Below, in pieces: positions 21,561 to 31,515 of a DNA stretch of 45,000 nucleotides. A program made the position numbers and the translations under genes. Numbering within the stretch: the stretch's first letter is position 1; every line of letters begins with the position of its first letter. The notes under the pieces were generated by a model. It searched no databases. It was given only the letters and a program-made list of their open reading frames with translations, and was not told where the DNA came from. Source of the stretch: Chrysomallon squamiferum (taxonomy: Eukaryota > Mollusca > Gastropoda > Neomphalida > Peltospiridae); contig CM022667.1 of assembly GCA_012295275.1 (NCBI GenBank), positions 12,255,038 to 12,300,037 of the forward strand, in the 5' to 3' direction.

Positions 21561-21895
21561 TTTTTTATATTATCGTAACCCCCTTCGCGCTTAACTTTAA
21601 TACATCAACCAGTATAAGTCAGAAGACTTCAACGCATGTTTGAAATCTCGACCTTTCCCGTGTTAGCCGAAACAAAAAATTACTCGGAACTCCTACGGAT
21701 TTGAATGTTTATCGTTGTAGCACGCACAGCACGTGCTTCTATTTTTTTTATAAAACGATTGCGTATGTTTAAACAATTTTGATTTTAATCCATTTCACGA
21801 AGCAGGGAGGAAAAGTTTTGGTGAACGAACGTTAGAGAAAATAATTACGAGTTTAATAATCTGTTTGAAATTTAAAGCTCTGCATTTAGAACAAG
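21561..21895. other. Unique AT-rich spacer
   Basis: Ordinary AT-rich sequence has moderate CpG to about 21740 (for example GCACGCACAGCACGTGC). It may be a tail of the preceding island. No gene is visible. Confidence 0.4.
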
Positions 21896-21899
21896 ACGG

Positions 21900-22400
21900 A
21901 AGTATTTAAAAATCAAAACCCGTATTAAAAATGGCAAATTTAATTGAAAATGGAACCTTGTATCAAAATGATATGATATGATATTATCGTGTGTTTTTTT
22001 AATAAGTGCTATAAAATGAAGTTAATGTATTTTAATTTATAGCTGGTATTAAAATAAATGTAAACATAAATACACCGACATAATTATATTAGAGTAAATT
22101 TACTGCGATTCCTGTATTAAAGTAATGTAAAGGAAAATTATTCATTAAAGAAATTATTCATTAAAGAACGTACGTAGTTTTGGTCCTATATTAAAATAAA
22201 GGTGAATGTACCTGAAATCATATGCTAATGCAGATATTTTTCATATTAAAATCTTGTGTGAATGTGTTTTCAGTTGCAGTCTACTTAACCGTATATTAAA
22301 ATAATTACGAATAATAATTTAAATTATAACCTTGTACTGAAATAGAGTTTATTTAAAACTGAAACCTTATATGAAAGTAAATTAACAGGAGAAATGTCCA
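21900..22400. repeat. Degenerate tandem array, unit about 37 bp
   Basis: A word like CCTGTATTAAAATAAATGT recurs throughout. TATTAAA-type cores lie at about 21923, 21961, 22010, 22047, 22087, 22115, 22189, 22244, 22294, 22335 and 22370. Most gaps are close to 37 or about twice 37. A local duplication (ATTATTCATTAAAGA twice near 22140-22168) sits inside. This is an old, strongly diverged minisatellite that simple-repeat masking would probably miss. Confidence 0.7.
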
Positions 22401-22740
22401 CAATATATTTTAAATTTAATCCGTTGTCAATTTATTATAGTAATGGTATTATTATTATTTTTATATAATAGTTATGACTGTCGTAAACATCATAATCATC
22501 AGCAGTAATAGAAACAGTAGTGAAAGCAGGATGTAATCCATTATTTAATAATACATAATATATACACAAACACATATATAATTAATATTTCCTTTTAAAT
22601 ATATTCACTCCAAATGTAAAGTCCAAAATGAATATATATATACATCTATACATACATTTATATATATATAAGTGTGTGTGTATATATACATAACAGTAAG
22701 AACGATGAAATAAATGTAAATATTTCACTCTAATTATTTT
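22401..22740. other. AT-rich spacer with TA/TG patches
   Basis: AT-rich sequence contains short (TA)n and (TG)n patches at about 22635-22690. No gene is visible. Confidence 0.65.
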
Positions 22741-22848
22741 ATATTGTTTAAACAAATGGCTCGCGGTTTTGTTTTTGTTTTTTTTGTTTTTTTGTTCTTG
22801 GTTTTTTTTTTTCACCAAACATCCTACGTCCATAACGTCATGAACACC

Positions 22849-22910
22849 TATGATGTTGTCCACAAAAACTATGATGTTGTTCACAAAAACTATGATGTTG
22901 TTCACAAAAC
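22849..22910. repeat. 21-bp minisatellite, three copies
   Basis: Units beginning TATGATGTTGT and ending CACAAAAAC start at 22849, 22870 and 22891; the third is one base short. Because 21 is a multiple of three, the 150-codon minus-strand frame across it shows a 7-residue FVNNIIV-type repeat. That frame begins in ordinary DNA and ends in microsatellite translation, and I do not think it is a gene. Confidence 0.95.
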
Positions 22911-22924
22911 AAGAACACACAGCT

Positions 22925-23225
22925 AGAATAGCAAAAGATCGGGAGGCATCGGAATAAATCAGTTCGCGCACCAGTGCGTCAAGGGTAGCGTTTGTGTGTT
23001 TATCTGGATGAATATCTCTGAGTATAATAAACATAAAGCGGCTATAAAAGAGTTTAACACTTCGCCGTGGAGGCTACAAGTTCACGCCTGAGCGGGTCTC
23101 TCCATCAGGTCGACTCCAAAAACGCCGGAACCATAACGCGAAGGATATTACCATGACATACAAGTGCGCTTCGAGTTCCAAGTTTAATAACCATTAAAGC
23201 TGTGTTTAGTTTTATGATAGAAGCT
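22925..23225. promoter_or_regulatory. Island 16 with TATA-box consensus
   Basis: A unique block starting right after the minisatellite, with AATCAGTTCGCGCACC (about 22957), GCCGTGGAGGC and CCTGAGCGGG. TATAAAAG at 23043-23050 is a full TATA-box consensus in GC-richer context. It could be a core promoter reading to the right, but no transcript evidence is visible. Confidence 0.35.
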
Positions 23226-23700
23226 AGTTAATGTTCAGCTTTATTTTTTTATTATTTTTATTTTTTTTTATTTTTTTTTTTTTTTTATTATTTTTATTTT
23301 TTTTTCGTGCATTGGATGTTGGTGGCGCCGTTCAGATTTTGCACCCAAATTCTTTGGAGGAAATTTAAAAAAAAAAAAAAAAAATAAATGAATAAAAAAA
23401 TTTAAAAAAATGAAAGAAAAAGAAGAAAATGCAGAAAATCTTTTAAAATAAGATAAAACGATTTATTAAAATAATAAATTTAAAATAATAATAATAATAA
23501 TAATTAAAAAATTGGAAAAAGAAGAACATACATGAAATTAAAAGAATTAAGTGTATATATATATATATATATATAAAAGTATATAGAAATTTAAAAAAAT
23601 AATAATAATAAAAAATAAAAAGAAATTATCAAAATTAAAAAGAAAAAAGATATTAAAGCCGGTAAAAAAAAAAAAAAAAAAAAAAATTAAGAAAATGGTT
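23226..23700. repeat. Poly-T then poly-A low-complexity block
   Basis: A T-rich half (about 23240-23305) and an A-rich half (about 23365-23690) face each other across a short unique GGATGTTGGTGGCGCC piece, forming a long imperfect inverted pair. A (TA)n tract lies at 23553-23575. Confidence 0.8.
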
Positions 23701-24330
23701 ATATGTTTCAAATTATCATGTGTTTTAAATGAAGTTCACATCCGCTGTTTTGACCTCATCTTGGGTTTGTACGACATGACATAATCAGTGAGTGTACATT
23801 TTAAATAAATCATTATGACGTCAGTCAGTGCATCACCATAAACTCTTTTATGTTGTTTTCTTCTTCATTTTTATCTGTTTCAAATTTCCACACTCTCAAT
23901 TTTCTCTCTAGTAACAAAAAAAACTAAAATGAAATAAAAAAATAAATAAATAAATAAAAAACAGAATTAAATTATAAAAACGTTAAATTTATTGTTTCAT
24001 TCTTCGTACATTTTTAATTATTTCTAAAAACCTTTCGGTTTCCAGATCAGTATTATTGTTATTATCTTCCTTATTTTTTTTTTTTTTCATCTTTATTAAT
24101 ATTTTAAATTTAAAATGTTTGGTACATAATAAAAAGAGAAAATATATTTTTAGTTAATATTTTTTAAAAATAATTTAAAAGCCATATACATACATGCGAT
24201 TTATTACCCTGATTTTATTTATTTAATTATTTATTTACTTTTTATTTTATTTGTTTTTATTATTATTATTACTTATGTTTTTTTGTGGGGTTTTTTTGTG
24301 TTTTTTTTGTTTTGTTTTTTGTTACTACAT
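23701..24330. other. AT-rich spacer
   Basis: Unique AT-rich sequence with T- and A-runs. GACGTCAGTCAGTG near 23817 contains a CRE-like core. No gene is visible. Confidence 0.6.
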
Positions 24331-24545
24331 CGGTATTTCGTTAACTGAAGCTAAACTTTCCTTTTCTTACAATTCTGTAATCTTCAGACAGTACACTTCA
24401 CGGGACTTTGATACATGAACGGGAAAAACCATCTAAAAAAGGTGCACTGAAGAGTCTTGATCCTGCGTTCTAGCCTGCCTTACACCAGCGTCCTAACCAC
24501 TGAAGTAGAACTATGTCCCACAACCGTGTTGTGTTATCATCTTTA
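24331..24545 (-). mobile_element. Possible tRNA-derived SINE relic
   Basis: On the minus strand, TAGTTCTACTTCAGTGGTTAGGACGCTGG (split here as TAGTTCTACTTC + AGTGGTTAGGACGCTGG, about 24488-24515) strongly resembles a tRNA D-arm/A-box region. A GATCAAGACT word about 40 bases on (about 24446-24455) sits where a decayed B box would lie. The tail to about 24340 is unique. No terminal repeat or duplication was identified. The alternative is a single decayed tRNA pseudogene. Confidence 0.35.
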
Positions 24546-24604
24546 ATAGTGACACATTATCTACTCGTTTTATTTACTCAGCTTTTTTTTTTGTATTTTT
24601 TCTT

Positions 24605-25135
24605 AACGTGTGCATCGTTTACAATATGAACACCGATTCATCCGGGCTCTCAGGACTGCCAGCATTGGTTACGACGGATCGAGTTTGCCCCAACGTAAAC
24701 AGCGACATACCGAAAATACATCAAATTCCGGTAACAAGTAATTCCAAATACTGGTCGCGTTAGCCGCACATACTTGCAATAACAGCACTCTGGTGTGAAA
24801 TCATTGACGTTACGTCATACCCGGGGATGACGTTGTTAATCGTACACGGCGTACAACACCAGATACCATGGGAGTACACTGCAAATTGCCCAATATTATC
24901 TGATTTGTGTTTTTCTTTCTCGAACCTTCCAGTCGTGCCACCAGTCAAAGCGAACGCACGTGAGTGATTAGCCGCCGCTAGAACGTGTGGGAATTTCGTC
25001 CCGTTGGCGGGAAAACTTCTGATGTCGTCTGCTGCTCTGGAAATCGCATTCGTGGCAGACGTAAGAAGCATGAAGTCTGTGTGTACAAAGGCAACAGAGC
25101 GCTGTTAAAGTCGTGAGACAAAATCGGTGTTGAAC
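24605..25135. promoter_or_regulatory. Island 17 with CRE palindrome
   Basis: A long CpG-containing unique block. It has TGACGTTACGTCA at 24805-24817 (two inverted CRE half-sites), a third TGACGTT at 24828-24834, CACGTG at 24957-24962 and GCCGCCGCTAG (about 24971). A 103-codon minus-strand frame (24760-25071) has balanced amino-acid composition with no repeat content, the best-looking frame in the window by that test. It matches no family I know and contains no evident domain, signal peptide or membrane segment. I leave it as non-coding with doubt. Confidence 0.4.
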
Positions 25136-25245
25136 GATGTTAGCAAACAGTGTTCGTATTCGTAATCTAAACAGAAGAACAAAAATAGTAAGAGAGAGAA
25201 AGACCCAAGATGAAAAGACAGAAACAAACAGTCATGCAGATAGTG

Positions 25246-25246
<1 letters not shown>

Positions 25247-25288
<42 letters not shown>
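25247..25288. repeat. (GACA)10 microsatellite
   Basis: A near-perfect GACA tetranucleotide run of about 42 bases. Confidence 0.97.
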
Positions 25289-25421
25289 TTTGAAATAGAG
25301 AGAGAGAGAGCTTGTACAGGAGAGGGATGGGGAGATAAACAAATACATGAAGCATATTTGCAATAAGAAATCGAAATGAGAATGTGTGTGTGTCTGCGTC
25401 TGTGACAGAGAGTGTGTCTGC

Positions 25422-25423
<2 letters not shown>

Positions 25424-25493
<70 letters not shown>

Positions 25494-25496
25494 AGG

Positions 25497-25574
<78 letters not shown>
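25424..25574. repeat. Double (GA)n tract interrupted by GGGAGGGAGG
   Basis: Two long GA runs (about 25424-25490 and 25500-25574) are separated by a 10-base G-rich interruption. The 178-codon minus-strand and 81-codon plus-strand frames are Ser-Leu and Arg-Glu repeat translations. Confidence 0.97.
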
Positions 25575-25577
<3 letters not shown>

Positions 25578-25589
25578 TAACCAAATGGA

Positions 25590-25925
25590 AGGATGGATGA
25601 AGACTACGAAAGAAAGAATGAAGAGGTAGGGGGAGCCACAAAGAAAGAGACTTTGTAATTATAATCTAAATAACAGAATACAAGTCACACTAATATGAAA
25701 GAACGAGAAAGAATAAGAATGAGAGAACGAGAACGAATAAGAAAGAGCGAAACAGAAGGAGAGCAAGAAAGGACTGAAAAAGACAGAAAGAAAACGAGAG
25801 AGGAAGAAAAACGAGAGAGGAAGAAAAACGAGAGAGGAAGAAGAACGAGAAAAAGACTGAAAGATAAAAAAAAAATATATATAAAAAAATAAAAAAAAAA
25901 AGAAGAAGAAGAAGAAAAAGAAAAA
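25590..25925. repeat. Purine-rich degenerate tract with 17-bp repeat
   Basis: Purine-rich GAA/GAGA sequence contains three tandem copies of ACGAGAGAGGAAGAAAA starting at 25794, 25811 and 25828. Two looser copies of a GAACGAGAAAGAATAAGAA-like unit precede it (about 25700-25742). It ends in A-rich and AAG triplets. The long pyrimidine strand is the minus strand. Confidence 0.85.
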
Positions 25926-25929
25926 AGAT

Positions 25930-26690
25930 AACAAAAATAGTGCACGTTCTTGTTGCACGGTTTGGAAGATAACGAACAAGACGTAGAAAAGTTTACCGAG
26001 GACGATGTTACACGGCAAATAGCGGGGGTTAGTGTTGCACGATGTTGAAAAGTTGGCTTTCCAGCGAGATACGTTGCATCTGTAACTGCAAGACAACGCC
26101 GTATGGATTTACCAGCTGATTTCTGTTGATTCAGCTTGGGAAATAGGCGCTCTTATCAAAACACAGACAGTCTTCATTTTCCTTGTCACTGCTAGTTAAC
26201 CCGCGTTCAAATGAGCTGGCGAGGCATTCGAGATTCAAATGTTTCGGTGTTATGTTTTAAAGTTTGTTTATTCTTCACTTTGATAGCTACATTAAACCAT
26301 ACTTGCGCTTCCTTGATTAAGCCGTAAGTTGTTGTGTTTGCGCATGTGTAAGCAGGCAGCTTTCAGAGTTAGAACCAAAGAGAGAATACGGCAAATGAGT
26401 TTTGACAGAAGTTGCTGGAATAGATGGCATAAGATTATTCCCTTTGGTTTCAATGGTAACAAAAACAATAAACAAAACTTCAGAAGTGGAATTCAACAAA
26501 TCTTTTTGGTTTTTCTTGCTGAAAGAAGCGAGAGGGATAAAAAAAAAAATAGAGATGAAAGTTATACCGTGATGTGTTTACCCAACTCGGAGTTAATGTG
26601 TTTTGGAAAACTTAACACATTTTGACTGAGATCGTTTAGGAAATAATAGCCTAACTCAAACAAAGCAGTTATATTTCATCTACACGTTTA
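25930..26690. promoter_or_regulatory. Island 18 (weak, unique sequence)
   Basis: A unique block with moderate GC, including GCACGGTTTGG, TTACACGGCAAATAGCGGGG, CAGCTGATTTCTG and GGTTTCAATGGTAACAAAAACAATAA split over about 26447-26470. A 98-codon plus frame (26329-26625) has mixed composition but no recognisable domain, and it overlaps a 60-codon minus frame over the same DNA. I find no splice-site pair or domain that would make either a gene. Confidence 0.25.
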
Positions 26691-26796
26691 CAAGTGTTTG
26701 AGTAACCAGATGAAAAAAAAGAAATGTATTCTAACGTTGACAAAGTCTAGCATTTGCACTTACAGATTAGTCTTTATTAGAGTCACCTTTTTTCAT

Positions 26797-27045
26797 ACAT
26801 ATGTACAAGCATACATAGATAGATGCATATTTACACACATACATATATACATACATGCATACACATACATACATAATATATGCATACATACATGCATACA
26901 TACATACATACATACATATATAAATATATATATACACACACACACACACAAACACACACATACATTTATATATACATACACTCAAACACATACATATATT
27001 CATATATGCATGCACAACACATACACACACATACATAAACACCAG
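26797..27045. repeat. (CATA)n/(CA)n/(TA)n complex microsatellite
   Basis: CATA, TACA, GATA and CACA units mix over about 250 bases. Frames on both strands are Cys/Tyr/Val/Met or Tyr/Ile/His repeat translations. Confidence 0.95.
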
Positions 27046-27560
27046 TAAATATTTGTACTTACAGAGCTGTCTTCAAAGTTCTGTTCAGTTTTTTCTTTTT
27101 ACATTTTTCTTTGTTTTTCTTTTGATTCTGCTTGTGAATGTGTGTGTATTCCTTTTTTATGTTGTTGTTATTTTATTTTTAACAAAAGTGATGCATATAG
27201 TTTATCTGTAAATGTCTTTAAATTATCCACAAAGAACTTTAAAAGAAAAGAGAAAAGAAAAAAAAAAAACAAAGACAGCTGTTTTATGACAATTTACTGA
27301 GACTTATTTTTAACGTAAAAAGGATTCCTTGTCCATTCGGAAGATCAGAAGAAAAATAAAATAAACTAAAATAAAGTTATAATTATAAATCTTTCAAAAT
27401 TACATGGCTGCAGAGAAAAAAACTCAGACACAGTTCAAGATTACTTAACCATAAAGTTGTAGCTACAAACTAAAATAAGATTATGTATTTATCAACAGAA
27501 ATTAAAAGGACATAAAACGTCGTAGAACCGTGCCAATTTCTGATTAATGGTTTAACAGCT
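27046..27560. other. AT-rich spacer
   Basis: T-rich then A-rich unique sequence with small homopolymers. No feature is visible. Confidence 0.6.
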
Positions 27561-27762
27561 ACTCCATAGGAAGTCAGGTGAATTTTTTCTTTGTTTAACA
27601 GTCGTTACCCGCGCCTCTCTGTGTCAGTTGTGATAGGTGAGATATCTAACAAATGTGACAGATATAATACGTGAATTAAAATAACGTGTACGTTTCTTTG
27701 TTATATTTGTAAAACCGTCTGGCGGCGGATTTGGAGAGTTGGTGATGATGATGGTGATGTTG

Positions 27763-27807
<45 letters not shown>

Positions 27808-27835
27808 TGTGTGCGCGCACGCACGTGTGTCGGTG
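27561..27835. repeat. Short unique patch, then (TG)n with GCGCGC alternating tract
   Basis: A unique patch (about 27575-27740) includes a triplet run GGCGGCGGA. A (TG)21 run (27764-27805) continues as GAGTGTGTGCGCGCACGCACGTGTGT to about 27830 (written here only as landmarks GTGCGCGCAC and GCACGTGTGT). That gives about 65 bases of near-perfect alternating purine/pyrimidine, a Z-DNA-compatible stretch. Confidence 0.9.
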
Positions 27836-27839
27836 TTTG

Positions 27840-28018
27840 TGAGGATATATAAATAAATCAATAAATAACAGTTGATTCTGTTAACATTAAACACAACAAA
27901 ATTTTGAATCACTGTATTAATTATAGAAATTATTGCAGACAAAAACAATTATAATAAATAAAATATAGAAAATAAATGTTGATAATGAACTAAATAAAAT
28001 AAGAAGATATTATTATTA

Positions 28019-28062
<44 letters not shown>

Positions 28063-28425
28063 TTACTATTACTACCATTGTTGTTATCACTACAACAACG
28101 ACTACTACTACTACTATTACTACTATTGCTGCTGCTTCTACTACTGGTACTACTATAGCAGCCTTATTTATAAAGAAGAATAACAACAGCAACAAAAGTA
28201 ATAAAAACTAAACGTAAAAATGAAGGAAAATTTGTCACGGGCTGGCTGAGAGTTTAAAACACATGCTTTTCTTAATCTCATTTAAAAATCCAGTCACATT
28301 TACATTTATTCAAAAGAAGAAAAACACAAAAAAAAAAAAAAAAAATCTGAAACTGTCTCAATGCGGAACAACAGCAGTTTGATACTGCTAACAACAATAC
28401 CCTCGAAATTGCACACACCATCAAA
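27840..28425. repeat. AT-rich spacer with (ATT)n and (CTA)n triplets
   Basis: (ATT)n at about 28009-28060 and CTA/CTG triplets at about 28090-28155 (ACTACTACTACTATTAC, GCTGCTGC). The remainder is AT-rich, with a poly-A run at about 28330-28346. Confidence 0.85.
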
Positions 28426-28429
28426 TTTC

Positions 28430-28870
28430 ACTCAATATTAAATTTTTCCCTCATAAGCCGAGCACTAAATGACTCTATTATAGTCCTAATCCTTTTCACT
28501 GGACAAATAACCCTCAAACGCACCATAATGCAGCCATAATGACCGAATGACCGTTTCCTTTGCGTTTCGACGCCGTCGCTGTCGTAGAACGGCGTCGCAC
28601 AATGGAGTGGAGTCGGGCTAGAGCCGCACGCCACCCGGGGTGGCGAATGATGTGTTTACACTCAAGTGACCAGTCAGACAAATATTTCAACATGTACGAT
28701 ATACGCTGCTTCAATAAAACTGCGAAAATGCGTCGCGGATCAATCTGGGTCGTTAAGTCCGTGTTTGAGACGACACCGCCGGTAACCCGTCACGTGACGA
28801 TTCCCTAACTCGTTATAAATTCAGAATACACCATTTTTGAATGTCGTTTTACGAGCTTCCGCGGATATTT
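28430..28870. promoter_or_regulatory. Island 19 with CACGTG and GCCACCC palindromes
   Basis: This is one of the most GC- and CpG-rich blocks. CGCCACCCGGGGTGGCG (28629-28645) is a perfect odd-centred palindrome. CGTCACGTGACG (28788-28799) is a 12-base palindrome matching USF/MITF/TFE-type E-boxes. A TTATAAATT TATA-like word follows at about 28813. Frames of 66-82 codons exist on both strands and none is recognised. The arrangement E-box then TATA-like box would suit a promoter reading to the right, but no exon is evident. Confidence 0.45.
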
Positions 28871-29190
28871 ATTTGCTTTCTCGCAATATTTTTCTTTTAT
28901 TAATGTTTCACATTTATGTTTATACCCGGCATTAATCCGAGTGTGTGTATTATTTTAAATAACCGATCCTTTTCAAGTCATTGTAGCAGAGCCGACGTGC
29001 TGTTTAACAGAGTATTTCAGACGAGATGGGCTATTGTTTTATAACTGAATTTATGTTGATATTTATAAGAAACACGCATATATTGCTGGCAATAAAACCG
29101 AGATGTTCAGACTTTGTATGAATTATCTTAACTTCTTTACCATAACAATAAAAAAAAACTGACTAGAGAGAAGCAGACAAAGGTAAAGAA
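28871..29190. other. AT-rich unique spacer
   Basis: Unique sequence, with GCAGAGCCGACGTGC near 28986 the only GC-rich word. No gene is visible. Confidence 0.5.
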
Positions 29191-29191
29191 T

Positions 29192-29292
<101 letters not shown>

Positions 29293-29394
29293 ATGTACGA
29301 TATACACAGAAATCTTAAAGCATTAAACATTTAGCCATCAGTACATGACATTGTCACTATTTCACCACAGAACTACATCACAAACTAACACAAC

Positions 29395-29720
29395 GAACAA
29401 AAACAGATTTTTTGACGTCGAAATCACAGAGCGAGGCCCTTTAAGAGATTTGCATGAGAAACAATGATGCCCCGATTATCTGCGTTTCTATCACAAACAG
29501 GATTTTACAGCTGTTGTTACTGATGCGGGTGGACTGGAGATTAAAATCGCAGTAAGAGTTTAACAGTCCGTGTCGTTTGTACGTGTGTCGGTTCAAAACA
29601 CAGGTGTAGCCCGTGTTTTAAAAGCGATTAAATTTAACGCGAACGATAATACGCTGTTAACGAAAACAGAAAAAAAAAATCTTCCGCCATGTTGGAAGTG
29701 GGTCTAACTCGGTTGTAAAA
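29395..29720. promoter_or_regulatory. Island 20 with POU octamer next to SOX site
   Basis: ATTTGCAT (29448-29455) is a perfect POU octamer, followed after GAGA by AACAATG (29460-29466), a perfect SOX core. The pair has the same relative order as composite SOX-OCT elements but with a 4-base gap. GACGTCG (about 29414), CCCGATTATC (about 29471), AAAATCGCAG (about 29542) and CTTCCGCCATGTTGGAAG (29682-29699; ETS-like ends around a YY1-like core) also lie here. No open frame of note exists. Confidence 0.45.
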
Positions 29721-29739
29721 TTAAACTAATTAAAATGAA

Positions 29740-29769
29740 TAATATTTATTCACTTATTTATTTAAATAT

Positions 29770-29801
<32 letters not shown>

Positions 29802-29830
29802 TTATTTATTTATTTATTTATTTATTTCTT
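29740..29830. repeat. (TTTA)n microsatellite
   Basis: A near-pure TTTA/TTAT tetranucleotide tract of about 80 bases. Confidence 0.95.
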
Positions 29831-30160
29831 ATATTTTTCGAGCATTTTCTTTTGTTAGTTGTGATTCTTCAAATTACTTTTTAAAGACAAATGTAAAATA
29901 ACAACAATAACAATAACAATATTTTAAATGTAACAGATTGACGAATAAAGAAACTTTGTTGATGGACATGTAATGACAAAGAGGCATACATATATACATA
30001 TACATATACATATATACATATACATATACATATATAAACGTTTATACTTGTTTGTCAAAAGGAAAATGGCAGCTTCCATGAATCTCGAAAACACTGATTT
30101 TTATTATCATACTTTATTACTATTAAAGGTTGGCATGCATATTCAATACAATTAAAACCA
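29831..30160. repeat. AT-rich spacer with (TATACA)n
   Basis: A TACATA/TATACA hexanucleotide-like tract at about 29985-30034 lies in AT-rich unique sequence. AAAATGGCAGC at about 30063 is YY1-like. Confidence 0.75.
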
Positions 30161-30164
30161 CTTT

Positions 30165-30765
30165 AGAGTAAACTACACACAAACTGCATTTTAACTGTTT
30201 GCTCGCACCAACACACAAGCGTAATTTTTTTAAAACAAGAATCAAATAAAACAGTCATATTCGGGGGTGAAAATACAAAAACGTATTTAGTTAATTTGTT
30301 TGTATCACCTCGGTTCACACTTCAACACTAAACAAATAAAACAATCGCCTTTGAAGTCTACTGAATATATATTTACACTGTACACTGGCGTCACCACAGG
30401 AACACCTTTAAACGTCTACGGCTCTGGTAAGTGAACGCACGCTTCGTTAACGACGTCATCACACTCGGCATAAGGAGTCCATTGACTGGTAAATTTGCTA
30501 CGGGACCCTGGAGGAATCTGGTAACCAGTTTGGACATATGTTTAATCATTTGAGCTTGCTATCTGTCTGCAATCTACACTTGGCCCCAAATTGCGCTATC
30601 TATCTACACGATGCTTTATACATCACTGGCTCGAGACGAAATTGCGAGGTATCCGAGATCGCATCCCGGTCGTAATTTAAACTGCAGTCACATTGACGTG
30701 TTTTATAGATTATCTGTATACGGTTTATTGCGTGTATCGGTTGTTCGAGCTGGGAGGTACAGAGA
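30165..30765. promoter_or_regulatory. Island 21
   Basis: A long unique block. It carries TAACGACGTCATCAC (CRE-like, about 30447), CTGGTAACCAG (30518-30528, palindrome), GGCTCTGGTAAGTG (about 30420, an isolated donor-like string) and GAGATCGCATCCCGG (about 30654, vaguely B-box-like). No acceptor or exon can be paired with the donor-like string. The block ends at a long GT tract. Confidence 0.35.
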
Positions 30766-30769
30766 GTTC

Positions 30770-30777
<8 letters not shown>

Positions 30778-30861
<84 letters not shown>
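30778..30861. repeat. (TG)42 microsatellite
   Basis: A pure TG run of about 84 bases, followed by GT-rich sequence to about 30950. The 110-204-codon frames over it on both strands (Cys-Val and Thr-His) are repeat translations; the longest extends into AT-rich DNA and gives no domain. Confidence 0.97.
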
Positions 30862-30863
<2 letters not shown>

Positions 30864-30869
30864 TTGTGT

Positions 30870-31515
30870 GTGTGTATTTGTATGTCTGTGTTTTTTTGTG
30901 TTTTTTCGTATGTGTCTCTTTTATGTATATATTTGGAGGTTTGTGTGGGTTTTTTTTTTTTTGTATTCTTATGTACGTACGTCGTTGAAAACGTAGATAA
31001 AAATTCTTTACACTGTAGGTATAAAAACAAAACAAAAAAAAAATCAGAAAAACAAAATCCCAACCTTATTTTTATTTTGAATAAACACGTGAAACTGTTC
31101 ATTTTTAATACCAGTTTGAGAGGCAAGTTAACCAAACATATCAAAATACTTCTTTATCTATTCAAAAAGCAAACCATTAAAAACCAAAAAAAGTATTTAA
31201 TCAGAAATTTCTTTAATCTTAAGATTAATATTAATGTTGTTTTCTTATCTCTGTTTACATATCAAAACACACAAACATCATGTTTACCTACTGAAATGCT
31301 TAGTTAACTAATACTGCACGTGTTTAAAACTCACCCCCCCCCCATCCTATCCAATACCACAACGTTCATGGCTTGTATTGTATGGGATATAAAAGATTTC
31401 TTGCTGTTAATCGATATGAGGAAATCATGGCAATGAAGGAATGGGTTTCATCTTTAAATATCGTTATTATATAAAATATAACGGAATGACACCCAGTAAG
31501 CATTAAAATGGATAT
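30870..31515. other. AT-rich spacer
   Basis: T-rich, then A-rich, then unique AT-rich sequence. CACGTG words lie at 31086-31091 and 31317-31322, and a C10 run near 31334. TATAAAAG at 31388-31395 sits in AT-rich context and is not convincing as a promoter. Confidence 0.55.

Noticed and set aside
25105-26096. 145-178-codon minus-strand frames
   Set aside because: They are Ser-Leu and Phe/Ser repeats produced by GA and purine-rich tracts, not genes.
30420-30433. Donor-like CTGGTAAGTG
   Set aside because: No upstream exon frame or downstream acceptor with a coherent protein; single splice-like strings are expected by chance.
30627-30675. tRNA/SINE-like words TGGCTC and GAGATCGCATCCCGG
   Set aside because: Spacing between the A-box-like and B-box-like words is too short for a tRNA and no cloverleaf forms.
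30693-31307. 204-codon plus-strand open frame, the longest in the window
   Set aside because: Its first half is (TG)n translated as Cys-Val repeats and the rest is AT-rich low-complexity sequence. It has no domain and the opposite strand is open too.
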